This document shows, piece after piece, positions 48,853 through 61,523 of a DNA stretch of 64,000 bases. The position numbers were made by a program, and so were the translations under genes. The notes under the pieces are model-generated. The model worked only from the letters and a program-made list of their open reading frames with translations, did not search any database and was not told the DNA's origin. Each line of letters opens with the position of its first letter. The stretch's first letter is position 1. The stretch is taken from assembly GCA_027186245.1 (NCBI GenBank), contig CP114493.1, forward strand, positions 131,501-195,500, in the 5' to 3' direction. This DNA is from Coriaria nepalensis (lineage: Eukaryota; Streptophyta; Magnoliopsida; Cucurbitales; Coriariaceae).

Positions 48853-51256
48853 TTAAGCAAAAGCCAAGAGGAGTATCAAAGATGCCAAGACGGTTATTGT
48901 GAAACTGAGAGGAGAAATGATATGCCGGGGCCCGGAATTGGGTAACCACGGATATGCATCAGGCGGTGGCATCACACAGTTATCACCGTTGAAATAAACT
49001 CTTCTTGGAAAAGCCCAACCCTTGTCAAAAGTAAAGGTACTCTTGTCCTTTCGGAAAAGGAGTTCTGATTGCACGTTGCCCAGAGGGCCTGCCTGTGAAA
49101 GGAAGTCATTGTAGAACTTGACTCCCCACAGCATTGCAGTATCATCTGCAAAACAAATATATTAGGAAACACTGTTTATATATTGATACTTGCAAACTGA
49201 AAGGAAAACAAAAATAAACAGTTTGAAGACAGCTGCTTACTTAAGCCAACATATGGAGTCAATGACTTGTAATTAAAGCTGAATAACTGAGTCAAGTTAT
49301 CAAAGTTGGGGTGTTGCACGACAAGATTCCACTGTGTGTAGTTCATTCTGTAATTGAAATTAGTGATGGTAATCTTCACCCTCCAATACTCCTTGTAATT
49401 GATCTTAACGTGCCAATGAATTCGGATGGGGCACATATGGCTAGTACATTGAACTAGAGGTGTATTGCTTGATTTTCCTGAACCAGATACAACTGACCTT
49501 AAATATGGAGAATCTGGGCTGTAACACAGATGGAATTCATATCAAAATCCAGAATTGAAAGTTGAAAATAAGAAAAAAAGACATGGAAAAACGACAAAAA
49601 GGAATCATTATAGGATGAGCTTACTCCACACAACTTCCGGGTTCTGTAATGTTGTTCTGACAGCCACAGCTACAGACTGGGCAGTTCACAACTGTGTCAT
49701 TATAGAAGGAAGAAAGCGATACACAACAGGTGGGTGTCTTTTGGGCAAGAAATTGTGAATAAGTGCAAGTAACATTCCATGTCACTGCCGAAAAGCAAAT
49801 TGCAGGTAGCAAGTTAAATTGAAAATTCAGTTAACCTCACATTCTAACTAAAACACACTTTGCACAAAACTCTAATTTAAAATGCTAAACCAAATAGACT
49901 ATTTAACAAAAAAAAATTGCTACTTACTCAAAGCTTGAGTGACTCTCCTACTATCGGCCGATACAAATCTAGTTGGTTTCACAATCTTTGCCGGCCCACA
50001 AGTATATCCAGGACCAGGGGCTTTAAGGGTGAAGTTTTTAGGCAGTCTGACAGTTTTGTTAGTTGTTCCCGCCGCACCAACACTGACCTGAAAGGAACTA
50101 ACGGCATTGGATGGGTCTTGGGCCCACGAGTTAATGACCCCACCTTTGCAGCAATTGGCAATCTGCTGGTTGTACGGAGTTCCGGGCAGTAAATCTACGA
50201 CTGTTGGATCTTTCTTACAGCAATGAGGGATGTTTCCTTTGAATCTGGAACAATCTCCTTGCTCTGTTGTTTGGCTACCTACCATGCTCCAGATTACTTC
50301 CTTCTTAGCCCATGTCCAGCCCAATTTCCAGCCTGGATCTTGAATGTGACGATACTGCTGGAAGTTGAACATTGTGACAACAGCCTGATGGGTATTTAGA
50401 AACAGTGGAAAAGAGATTAGAAAAGTCAAGGAAGAGAAGTAATAAAGTTTTTATCTTGACTTTAATTGTTTATGAAGACTTACAACATAACCATCTGGAG
50501 TCCAGCTCATGACATCCCATTTGATTGTGATATTTCCGGTTGGATCGAGCGCATCATATGCTTCTGAAGAAAAGATGAGAACATAAATGGTCAATTACTA
50601 TAACCTCAAAAGAGAAAGTTTAAGTCTAAAACTGTTCAGTTATATCTGAAAGTTCTGATCAAAGGGTTGAATCAGTGAATCTAAATCCAGCCTACCTCAC
50701 AATCTAGCTAAGATACAGTGTGCATAAACTCCAATCTCATGAAATTCCAGTTGAAAACTGGGTGAACCAAGATGAACCTTATACATATACTTTGTCATGA
50801 AGCCTAAAAACATTAATTTGTCAATGAAAAAAACAGACATTAAACTCACTCCCCATAATAGTTATGTACTTATATCTGATGATTAGATTTGTCCTACTGA
50901 TAAATTAGAAACCCATTTGTTGACTTCTCCAAATAAGAAAAAAAAATAGACCCAAATTAAGAAACTCCTCATTTTCTATCACAACCTTCTCTACCAATTA
51001 ATCATTTCATTACCAGGAAAAGAAAAAACATATTTTTCCAGAGCATCTAACAAACTCAGATATTAGAAAACAAACAAACAAAATAAAAATGCAAAATTTA
51101 GATAAAAGAATTGAGAAAAATGAAAAATAAGCATCTGGGTCACTTACCAGTTGGAATAAAAGTGAAGAAAGACAGTAGAAAAAGAAGCAAGATGGTGAAT
51201 CTGCTAAGCTTGGCGGCAATAGATCCAGTAATAGCAACAAAGCAACGAGAATCCAT
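48853..51256 (-). CDS. COB: COBRA (COB), GPI-anchored regulator of cellulose orientation
   Basis: Primary-wall protein needed for oriented cell expansion. Exons 51256-51148, 50563-50484, 50384-49928, 49784-49625, 49518-49241, 49145-48853; 458 residues, close to Arabidopsis COB (456, from memory). Signal peptide near FTILLLFLLSFFTFIP, then SEAYDALDPTGNITIKWDV reading across intron 1 as EAYDALDP. Domain blocks: MFNFQQYRHIQDPGWKLGW, SQTTEQGDCSRFKGNIPHCC, GPGYTCGPAKIVKPTRF, TPTCCVSLSSFYNDTV, CPVCSCGCQNN, CTSHMCPIRIHWHVKINYK, GWAFPRRVYFNGDNCVMPPP. The C-terminal hydrophobic stretch (FTITVLASLILLLAFA) is the GPI signal. Exon 3 has no intron after SSFQ, where COBL4 has one. Confidence 0.95.
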
Positions 51257-51881
51257 AGGTTGAGAAAGGAGAGAGTCAGAGACACAGAGAGAGGCGAAAA
51301 TGGATCTGGGCCTTTCACATGGCTACCAAGCAGCTGTAATGTGGACTTATAAAAGCTATTTTAATTGACTGTGCCGGTTAAAAATCTCTCCTTTTGTCAC
51401 TAAAATTGCCTATCTAATTTCGATACTACCCCTCTTATCTTATGAAATCAACATCATAGAAAGCACTACAACATTATTGAATGATATGATTAGTGATCAT
51501 ATATAAATGTATCATATAGTATGTGGATTTGGCTATGATGAAGTAATGGAGGACCTTTTTGTCTTTTCCATTAATCTTAGAACAGTGGAACAAAAAGAAA
51601 ACCAACACAACATAAGAAAAAAAAAATAATGTAATAAATTGTAGAACAGAAGGCCGAGGGGCTAACATCTAAGTTTGTGGGCCACCTCTTATTCCTCCCC
51701 TACTGTCGGTGGAGGGTATAGGCCAAATTTTGCTCCAACCACAATATAAAATAAAATATTAATTAATATTTTAATAATAAAAAAACATGAAAACAAAATT
51801 GTCATTTTATATATTTCCCTTGTCAACACGTATTTGGTAATCAAGTGACTTATTTTCCTAACACATTGATTATTTTAAGGA

Positions 51882-51937
<56 letters not shown>

Positions 51938-52539
51938 AATTGCCACTTGAATATACCTTACCGACACCATGAATGAACAAATTGGAAACTTCTATCTCAT
52001 GTGTTTCTGATTTTGGTTCAATAATGTTATATTATCCTATTTGAGATCTCGATTATTGAAAGAAAATTAATTAAATATTTTTTTTTTTTTGGATAAATTA
52101 TATTTACGTGTTAAATAATATTAATATATTCAATTAAAATAGAATAAATTTACATGACTTTCCTTGTAAAGATGAATAAATATGTATGAAAAGACAAACA
52201 AATGGAAATGGTATTGCAAAGGGTTAAAAAGATTGATAGCCTATTGCTCTTTCATGCAAGTCCTTAGTAGAAGAGATAAAGAAGTCTAGTATCTTTAATA
52301 TTGATGTGAGTTTGTTGTTAAAATGTCAATATCATACCAACCCATTTCCCTTTTCTCAATTCTAAGAGCTCATTCCTTATTGCTAATTTCTACCCCTAAA
52401 ATGAATGATGATCAATTGCATGATTACGTTCTCAAAATAAGAACTAAGATATAGATAGGTAAAAACAAAAACAATGGAGCGAACTTTGAATCAAAGCCCT
52501 TCAAAGGGAAAAACCAAAAAGTTTGGGTCATCAAAATTA
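51257..52539. other. COB promoter side and PNM1-like gene 3' flank
   Basis: The left part is the COB leader and promoter. The rest is AT-rich with the AAT microsatellite listed separately. No gene seen. Confidence 0.45.
51882..51935 (+). repeat. (AAT)n microsatellite
   Basis: About 17 perfect copies of the AAT triplet, a good candidate for length polymorphism. Confidence 0.97.
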
Positions 52540-54148
52540 TCAGAAGGCTCGCCGCATCATCTTTTTCGGCTTCTTGACAAAACTTAACCGGATTTGCTTA
52601 AGCTTTCTCCTCTTCCTCACCATTTTCTCAGGCAATGTCTCCCTTTTCTTCTCAACCTTCTTAATCACCCTCTTCTTCTTCACATATCTTGGATCCACCT
52701 TATAAGCCTTAGGAGACACCAATACACCTCTACTCTGTGCTTCAGTGTAAAAAACATTTGCCTTATCAAGCCGATTATGAGCACATAATTTCCCCATCAA
52801 CAAATCATAAGTCTTAATCCCAACTTCACACCCATCTTTCTTCATCTTCTTAAAAACACTCAAAGCATGATCAATTCTCTCAATCCCACACAAAATCTTC
52901 AAAAACTCAAAATAAACCTTCTTATCAAGCTCATTACCAAACCTGGCAGATTTCATTCGATCAATCATTTCATCTCCTTCTCCAATCGGAGCGGCTTGAT
53001 ACAAACTCTTAATCAAAACAATGAAAGTCTCTGAATTTGGGTAACAACCCCATTCCCCCATTCTATAGAACAAATGCATAGCATACTCTGTTTTCCTTAT
53101 CTTACATAAATGGCTAATCAGCACATTAAAAGTCTCCACATTTCTTGGAACCCCGTGAATATCCATCTCTACCAACACTTTCTCAGCCTCAGATTGAAGC
53201 CGGAATGGGTCCTTTTCTCTATAAAGCTTACAAACACGATCAATCATAGCATTAGAAGCCACCGGACCAATCTCAAACCCTCCCCTATACATTTCTGCAG
53301 CCAATCTTTGCACCTCGTCCAATTTCCGATCAACGCACCAACCTTTAATTAGCATATCGCACATAGTTTCATCAGGAAAAAATTCATTAGCTAAGTCTTT
53401 CACCATATTTTCTGCGTGATTTGCATGCCCTTTGTCGCAAAGTTTCTCTACAACTAACCTGAGAGCTTTTATCACGCTTGAGCCCATATTCCTTCTCCAT
53501 TTTTTCGAAAAATGAGACAGCTTGGGCGGGTCGACCTGCCCGAACGAGCCTATCGATTGCGGATTCTAGGGTTTTAGACCCCGTTATTCTAATCCCCTTG
53601 AGAAGGATTTCATGTGTGGCTTTGAAATCATTTCTACGACCGAAATAATCGATGAAGTAGGAGAGGGTTTCATCGGTGTGATGAAAATTTGGATTTGATA
53701 TTAACCAGTCGTTAAACCCTAGAACTGAACGCCCGCCTTCTGGAGAGAGATTAAGTGTGATGAGGATCAAATTAGGGTTCGGCGTGATGTGTGAGAAGCT
53801 GAGCTCGAGGCGTTGGGTAATAGGTAGAAGTTCGGAGTTTGAGTCTTTGATGAGCTCGGAGGAGAGAGAGCGAGCGATCTGATCGGAGTCTTGTTCGGCG
53901 GGAGCAGAGGAGAAGAGCTTAGAGAGTGAAAATTGGGGTCGGGGAAGAGAGAGAAAGCTTAATGCAGGTCCGAGATGGGCGAAATGGGGAGAGAGAGAGA
54001 GAGGTGGGTTCTAGGTGAAGAGGACGAGACTGTTGATTCAAAGAAGAAGATGAAATACTGGAGGAAGAGGAGGAAGAATGCGAAGAAGCGAAAGTGAGAG
54101 TGATCGGAGTAAGAGTCTTCGAAGTTGCAAAGGCTGTAATGGCGGCAT
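52540..54148 (-). pseudogene. PNM1-like pentatricopeptide-repeat gene with disrupted frame
   Basis: In Arabidopsis PNM1 (At5g60960) is a PPR protein of mitochondria and nucleus that binds RNA and partners with NAP1 and TCP8. No introns. ATG at 54148 reads MPPLQPLQLRRLLLRSL, matching the PNM1 start, but stops at a TGA. A second frame then carries SISSSSLNQQSRPLHLEPTS, and after a GA tract at 53989-54003 a third carries LPRPQFSLSKLFSSAPAEQD, then SHITPNPNLILITLNLSPEG and ESAIDRLVRAGRPAQAVSFF. At about 53461-53470 the frame changes again, after GLKRDKSS, and the remaining 300 or so codons are open: LVVEKLCDKGHANHAENMV, FPDETMCDMLIKGWCVDRKL, VEMDIHGVPRNVETFNVLIS, CGIERIDHALSVFKKMKKDG. The basic end is SFVKKPKKMMRRAF. 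Whether this is true decay or sequencing error in short CT-rich repeats is open. Confidence 0.8.
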
Positions 54149-54894
54149 TGTTTTCTTAGAGAGAGAAGAAATGAAGCTTCAAAACTTTGAAGAAGCGAGA
54201 GAAAAATGAAGGGGGGAAGGGATTCTTCTTCTCTGTTGGCTGTAGCGTACCGAAGGAGATGGAGCGAAACAAAAAGCCAGAGGCCAGGATTTTAGCCCAA
54301 GGCGGGAAGGCCCAGTTAGTTGCTCTTCACCTTCTTGTTACCGTTAAGTCCGTTAATACTCCCAACACTATTCCAGCCCAATAATGAGTGGGCCTAATCT
54401 CTCTCTCTTTCAATAGGAATTGATATTATTTTATTTTATTTATTTTCTGAGGAAAATTCTGGATTGGATCCCAGATTAAAGGATTACTGTGAAGTTATTA
54501 TCTATCTTCCCATTTTCATATTGAAAGTAGTAGCTGAACTGAGATAAATATAAGTGTCAATATCTAATTTAATTCTTTCTAATAAATTTTAATTGATTTT
54601 TTGCTCTTTTTTTTTTTTTTTTTTTTAATAGAGCTTCGATTTATTTGCATAAACTATTAAAAATTAAATAAATTAGGAGGAGCCCCAATCTCAGAACGTC
54701 ATTTTATTTGTTGGGTTAATTTAATCTGCATGAAAGAAACTCGATAACCCACCTCACGAATCCGCTCAATCCCAAATACCCACAATCCAAAATCCAGTTT
54801 TTTTTTTTTTTTTTTTTTTCGCGAGAAAAATCTTCTTCCCATTTGCATTTTCTCACCTCACCAATCATTCTGTCACTGTTTTTCCATTACAGTA
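54149..54894. promoter_or_regulatory. Bidirectional promoter region between PNM1-like and kelch genes
   Basis: The two genes diverge here with 746 bp between their start codons. The segment has T-tracts at 54608-54626 and 54800-54819 and no coding frame. Confidence 0.45.
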
Positions 54895-57800
54895 ATGAAG
54901 TGGGAAAGAATCCAGCTAGTCACTAACAGAGAAGGGCAGGACGGGGTTCAAGGAGAAGTGGGTCAAATATCCGGCGGGCCCGGGAAGAGGTGGGGTCACA
55001 CTTGCAACGCCGTTAACGACGGTAGATTTCTCTACGTTTTTGGTGGTTACGGTAAAGATAACTGTCAGACAAACCAAGTTCACGTTTTTGACACTGGTCT
55101 GTGCTTTTTTTTTCCCTTTTGTTTTTATTTTTATTTTTAATCGTTTTCTTTTCATATATGTATATATATTAATGTTTCTGCTGCGATCAAGATTGAATTT
55201 TTCGATTTTTTTTAATTTACCCATTTGATTATCTTGGGGAAAATTGAGTGAAGTTATCCTTTTTCTGTTTTGCCATGTATGATTTTTTGTGGGTCCTGTT
55301 TTTGGTGTTGAATTTGATGATTAACTTTTGTTTACCATTGATTTTGATGCTTTAATGGCTGTGTTTGTTTGAGTAGTTTTAGGTATTAGAATTTTGTTTG
55401 GTTGAATTTCCAGTTTTTGTCATCTTAATATATATGATCATTCGTACCTCAATACAGTGCCATAACATGTTAATTGTTTTTCTTCTTCTTCTTCTTCATC
55501 TCCTCTCATTTTTTTTAGATTGCTGATTTTGCAGCAAAACAAACATGGACCCATCCTCTTGTAAAAGGTGTCCCGCCTACTCCAAGAGACAGCCACACTT
55601 GTACAACAGTTGGCGATTATCTTTTCGTGTTTGGTGGTACAGATGGATCAAACCCTCTTAGTGATCTTCATGTTTTAGATACCTGTGAGCTATTTCTCCT
55701 TCTTCTTCTTCCTCATATGCTCTCTCAATATGAAAATGCCTAGTCTGAATTTGATGAATTCTTGTATACTGTGTTTGATGATCTGTAGCTTCACATACAT
55801 GGTTATGTCCAAGTACAAGAGGCGCGGGGCCAGAAGCACGGGAGGGTCATAGTGGGACCCTCGTTGACAGAAGACTGTTTATCTTTGGAGGTTGTGGCAA
55901 AGCTTCAAATAAGGATGATGAGATATACTACAACGATCTTTACATACTTAATACTGGTGACAAGAAATGTCCTTTTTACTCATGGCTAGACCAATATCCA
56001 TCTTGTTAAATTGGTGACTGCAAATTGTAATTTTAACTGATAGACATTTTTTCCCTCATGGATTCTAGAGACATTTGAATGGAGCCGTGCTATGACATCA
56101 GGACCTCCTCCTTCGCCACGTGATAGTCATACTTGCTCGTCTTGGAAAAACAAAGTCATAGTGATTGGAGGTGAAGATGGGCACGATTACTATTTGTCAG
56201 ATGTCCACATTCTCGATACAGGTTTACTTATCAACCAATATACATCAAGAGAGATTGCATGATACAGAATTTGGTTTCACCTCTACTATATAGACCTTTT
56301 GATCTTGCTTTGGCATTTTGTTCTTTATTATTAGATATTCTAGTCTGGACACAACTGAACACTTCAGGACAGTTGTTGCCACCTCGAGCTGGTCACACAA
56401 CCGTTGCTTTTGGAAAGTACTTGTTTGTTTTCGGGGGATTCACTGATGCCCAAAATCTATACAATGACCTATTCATGCTTGATATTGGTATGTGCTAATT
56501 GTAGCCATTGTGCTTTCACTCCTATGTACGGTCCTATAAATTGGATATTATTATTATGTAATGTCGTATTTTGATTTTTGTTCCTATGAATTGAATGCAG
56601 ATAGTGGTGTATGGACCAAAATGATGGCTACAGGCGATGGGCCTTCTGCTCGATTTTCTGTGGCAGGGGACTGTTTGGATCCTCAAAAGAGTGGAGTTAT
56701 TGTGTTTATAGGTGGTTGCAATAAGAGTCTTGAGGCGCTTGAAGACATGTATTACTTGTATACTGGTTTGTGATCCTTGTCATTATGACTTTTGAAATTC
56801 TCTAATTCCATATTGTGTACTTTAGATTTATAGAACCACCTTGCCTGATAATTATGATGTTATCTTACAATTGTAGGACTTGCTCAGGAAACCCCACGGA
56901 GACTAGAGAAGTTATCTCTGAGGAAGCAATTGAAGCTCAAGTGTCAAGAACAGAATCTCAACCCTGTTCATGACAAAGCGCTTGTCAAAGTTGGAATCGG
57001 TGCTGATATGTACGAATCCGTGCCTGTGCATAGTTATGGCCTTCCAAGTAAGATCTTATTATTTATTTCAATTTTAAAAAGATGTTTACATATCTCAAAA
57101 TATAATGAGGATTTTCAGGAGTGAATTGCACATTTTTAGATGGGTTAAGTTTAGGCCCTGTTGTGTATCAAAAGCTTCTTAGTACATGTAGTAACAATTG
57201 AATAATGTTATAGAAAATGCTTAACTTCCGTGCAAGCTTTCTCTTGTTTCAATTATTTCCGAATTGTTGATCACATACATATTAGGAGGGAGAATATGTA
57301 TCATTTGCATGCAACACTAGGTTGATATAACTTGAAAAAATATGTCCCAAAAAAAAAAAATTAGTAATTCCTAGCCTCTGATTTTCAGGCCAACCCAATT
57401 ACCCGCTAAATCTCTCCCAACATCTTCGAGGAAAGAAGACATTTCAAGCCAAAGTGACAGAAAGCATCCTGAGTGGATACACCATTGAAACCGTGATTGA
57501 TGGAAAACCTCTTCGTGGAATATTATTCGCCAACAAGCCAACCTCCAATTTCATTCCTAATCATGGTACTCCTCCTAGGTAAGAACATATGATGCAATTT
57601 CCTTTTGGTAAAAAGAAAAAGAGAACACCGTTTGATCAGTTAATGTTTAGATACTTTAAAATCTTTTATCAGAAAAAGAAGTGCTGAGGAAACCGGTAGT
57701 GGTCTGTTGAATGGTGATTCTGACATCAAATCAAAGAGTTCTAGACACATAAAAGAGGATGCAAAAGAAGATGATAAGATGCAAGGGGAGGGTGTACATG

Positions 57801-58609
57801 AAAATGAGTCCACAGTAATCGCACCCCAGATGGAAGTTGCTTCTGATGCAATTGTTAAAGATCCGGAACCTTCAGACACTTCTATAACACCTCATAAGGT
57901 CGGTCACATGATCCATAGTATCATTAAAGATTTTGCATACCCCTTAAAGTTTTGGGTTAGTCCAATGTGATGTCTTAAGTGATATTGTATCTCTTTAACA
58001 GGTCATTTCAAGTCCAAATCCCGAACAATCCATAGCAGTGCCTCCTCTGGGTGTGGAAGATAAGCAGATGCTTGATGTATCAAATCCAAGCACGGAAGTT
58101 CCAGAAAATGAGAGGAAAAATGATGAGCTGGACCCCAAAACTGATGTTCCAGAAGAGACCAGACCTGACACAGACAAGGACACTCTAGCTTTAACTCCAA
58201 ATCAAGGTACGAATCAGAAAACCTTTTAGTTACTTTATGGTCTGTTTCTGTTCTACGCCATTCTCAATTATGGCTATTCTTCATTACGCTGATTCTGGCA
58301 TATCTAGTGGATATGTACTTTATTTTTGTTAGGCAGTCTCTAAATTGTTATGCATTTGGAAAACTGTTTGAAATCGGAATTTTGGTAAAATGTAGATTAG
58401 TCGTTTAGGTCGGGAGGGGAAATTGGACTTTGTGCTTGGAACCCACTTAAGTCTTTTGTATGCCCAAACTGAATATTAGATTTTTATATCCGAGTATTGA
58501 ATTGGTTTTCTTGATGCATTATATTGTAGTTCCGGAAAAGCAGTTGCATTTGAATGTATCAGATGGAAAAACAACAATGGCCACTGAAGAACATTCCGAA
58601 GCAGCGTAA
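54895..58609 (+). CDS. Kelch-repeat (galactose-oxidase-type beta-propeller) protein
   Basis: Cytosolic or nuclear beta-propeller adaptor of the At1g18610/At1g74150 group, biochemical role unknown. 11 exons: 54895-55096, 55535-55684, 55789-55956, 56069-56221, 56335-56487, 56601-56765, 56877-57047, 57389-57578, 57673-57898, 58002-58206, 58530-58609; phases agree; 620 residues. Six kelch repeats fill about residues 30-350, each with the G-G-doublet strand: YVFGGYGKDN, FVFGGTDGSN, FIFGGCGKAS, IVIGGEDGHD, FVFGGFTDAQ, VFIGGCNKSL. The following HLRGKKTFQAKVTESILSGY block and a long acidic, disordered tail (EVPENERKNDELDPKTDVPE) complete it. Introns one to seven are all phase 1, and the first six each follow an 'LDT/LDI'-type strand end, so one exon equals one repeat. 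Confidence 0.92.
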
Positions 58610-58775
58610 TCATCTTGAAGACAATGAGTCAGTGACAGAGGACACAAAAGTCGGTTTTTTTTTCTTACATCTCATGTTTGATGGAAGCAGTAGTTCTCGA
58701 CATGTGGTAGAACCTCTGTTATCTACAAATTCAATTTGACTGATCGTGAACTCTCCGACTAGTGATAGTTGTACT

Positions 58776-58800
58776 TAGTAGTAGTAGTAGTAGTAGTAGA
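58776..58800 (+). repeat. (TAG)n microsatellite
   Basis: Eight tandem TAG triplets in the kelch gene 3' flank. Confidence 0.95.
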
Positions 58801-60683
58801 CGTATTTCCCATCATCTCTCTTTTTGTCCCCTGGGAAAAGAATCAATAGTTTTGCAGTACCCAAATGTTCTTTTATTAGTAGAAAGATTTCTGGAAAAAA
58901 ATTGAAGCGCGTCTGTGTTATGAAATGTCACAGGTAAAAAACTTATGAGCTATGAGCAATATACGGTATTCCCTGCTTTTCAGGTACAAAACATAAAAAA
59001 AAGAACTTGAAAATTTAGGTCCAGTCTGTCAGTAACATTCAAAGTTGGAACAAAATGTCAGAATAGTGGAGCCAATTAATTGCACATTGATTACTGACAT
59101 TAAGGCCTACTCAGCAAAGAGCAAGTAATGAACAGTTAGTTTGGGATTGTGCGTGTGTAATGCGTATATGATGATATGAGCTCAATCAAAACTGAGCATG
59201 TTCCTGAGATGTTGTTTGGATTTTGATTCCCTGCCAGATCAATCATGCACCTCTTTATTTTTATTTTTATTTATTTTTTATTATTATTATTTTTTAATGC
59301 TTTCTACAAGTACAGTGATTATATAAGGAAAAAAAAAGGAAAATTAAGAAATAGGGTGGGCTCAACTCTCAAGATTGTGAGGGACGATATGATGTAGAGG
59401 TAGAGCTTTTGAGGAGGAAGTAATTAGTAATGAAAAAAAAGACAGTTTGGATGTGGAAAGGCTTGAAATGCACGACAACATTTTAATGAAAAAAAAAAAA
59501 AAGAAAGAAGAAGAAAAGGTGATCATCGATCGATCATACACTTTCACATGATATCTTATCCATAATATGTGGTTATGCATGAAAATTTCAATGCCATGCA
59601 TCCATATATACATGCATGCATGGTGATCGATCGATCATATAGTCTTTTCGATCCCTTTATCATATTGATGATTTCACTCATACATGCATTTATGGATATA
59701 TATATATATATCGTATCTTATCATATCTTCCCTTTGCTTGTTTGAGGGTCTACTTCGTGGAATAATATTGCATAGTAGTTCATGCATGCTTATTTAGTGT
59801 TCTTGTAGGTGAGTCTAAAGCTCTCAATGAATCAGTACTTGTTTGATTCTAATCAACAGCAATACTAACGTTTTAGCATGAAATGTGTCTTATTACAAAA
59901 CAAGGGTTTGACTCGTTCTTAATTGGATCGATCTTTGAAGTTGTGGCCTGCATGGAGTAAGAACTGGACATGTTACTATAATCCTCATCTAACTACTAAC
60001 TACTAACTACTCTATATATATTTATTATGAATTTTTGTTTTTTGTTTTTTTTTGGATAAATCATTAATTCTTAATTTGTATCTTAGAAGAACTTCCAGAA
60101 TATATAATAGGAAGGAAGCTTAATCACAAAATTTTTTGATGGATCAATATAAACATCAATAAATTTGAATTACGTGGTACTCAAATGTTTGCTAATGAGC
60201 CTTTTCACTTCATGAATCTTAAGAAGAAATGTAGGAAAGTTGTGGTGGGGTTGAAAATGGACATGATCAATGCTATTGATAGGGTGGTGCAGTCATCTCT
60301 CATTTGTTGTTTGTTGACGACAGATAAGTATTTTTTTCTTTGTTAAGGTTGATCCTGCTTAATGAATCATATTTTTGACAAGTTGAACTTTGTGCAAGTC
60401 GGGATTATTGAGTAAACTTATCTGTCATGAGTAAAATAACCCTAGAGCACAGCAACCACTCTAATATCAAATTCTTACGAGATTAATTAATTAATAATTA
60501 ATTAATAATAATAATAAATGCAAGACGGAGAAGTAGATTACGGCATGGTACGTTGTTTGTGGTTTTAGTAATTAATATTTTATTAATATTTCTGATGAGT
60601 TTTCCTGAAGCAGAGGGCAATTCTGAATCATAAATTAATGAGGTGTTGACAAGTGGTGAGAATTCAGTAATTCTCTCTCTCCT

Positions 60684-60712
60684 TCCCTCTCTCTCTCTCT
60701 CTCTCTCTCTCT
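60684..60712 (+). repeat. (CT)n tract upstream of the LONGIFOLIA gene
   Basis: CT dinucleotide run of about 24 bases ending in CTCTGTC, a common promoter or leader element in plants (GAGA-type). Confidence 0.85.
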
Positions 60713-61523
60713 GTCTTAGTTGATTAGTAATGTCCTAAGCTGACAGGATCACATGCACATGAAGACAGATTCATACCCACATGGACATGGATGTCTTAAG
60801 ATCAGCTCCTCAACATCATCTGGACCCGCATCCTCTATTCTCTTCTTCCCTCCCTATAACAAACCTCTACAATAAATAAACTATTTTTTTCAATTTTATT
60901 TTTGAATTTTCACCAATAAAACAGCACTTTCTCTATCTTCTATACCTGTCTCTATGCACAAATGCTCTGTGAAGAAGGTACATTATATTATTCACATATC
61001 TCTTGGCTTCTTATTCTGATTCCCTTCCTCTGTTTTTGGTACTTGTTATTCTTTCCCCCCCTTTTTTTGTGGGATTCTTTTGTTTTCTTTTCAGTTTGTA
61101 CTTGAATTCTTTGATTTCAAGCTCAATGTTCAGATTGGGGTCAAGAATTTTTTTTTTTTTTTTTGTTGAAGGACAAAAAGGTCACAGGTGGGAATTTTGT
61201 GAAATTGAGATTTAGATTGTAATAAAAATTTTATTATTTTGTGAAGCTGAAAAATTAGCTGGAGAAAGCTGTTGAGTGGAATGTTAAGAGCTTGAATTTT
61301 GCATGGTAGAAAGCACACGGTGATGTAGAAAATCACCTTTTTTTTTTTGGTTCAGTGTATCCAGAGAGGATTGCTTAGATATCTCATATCCCATAGGTTC
61401 TGTTTCGTTTCGTTTCGTTTCGGTTCGGTTCAGCCGGAGTTTTTCCGGGATTGAGCTTGAAATTTGTCTGATTTTTTGGATTGGGAAAAGGAAAGAGGGT
61501 TATAAGAGGAGGAGGGGGTAAAT

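Larger units (their letters stand above)
58610..61523. other. Long intergenic region with LONGIFOLIA-gene leader
   Basis: No gene recognised over 2.9 kb. Contains the TAG microsatellite at 58776, a pair of GATCGATCGATCAT repeats (59519-59538 and 59623-59640), an AT/ATT-rich patch at 60483-60516, and a CT tract at about 60684-60712 in the probable leader or promoter of the gene at 61524. T-rich frames near 61003-61215 are low-complexity shadows. Confidence 0.4.

Noticed and set aside
51882..51935. CRISPR-like or satellite array
   Set aside because: It is a plain AAT microsatellite without spacers.
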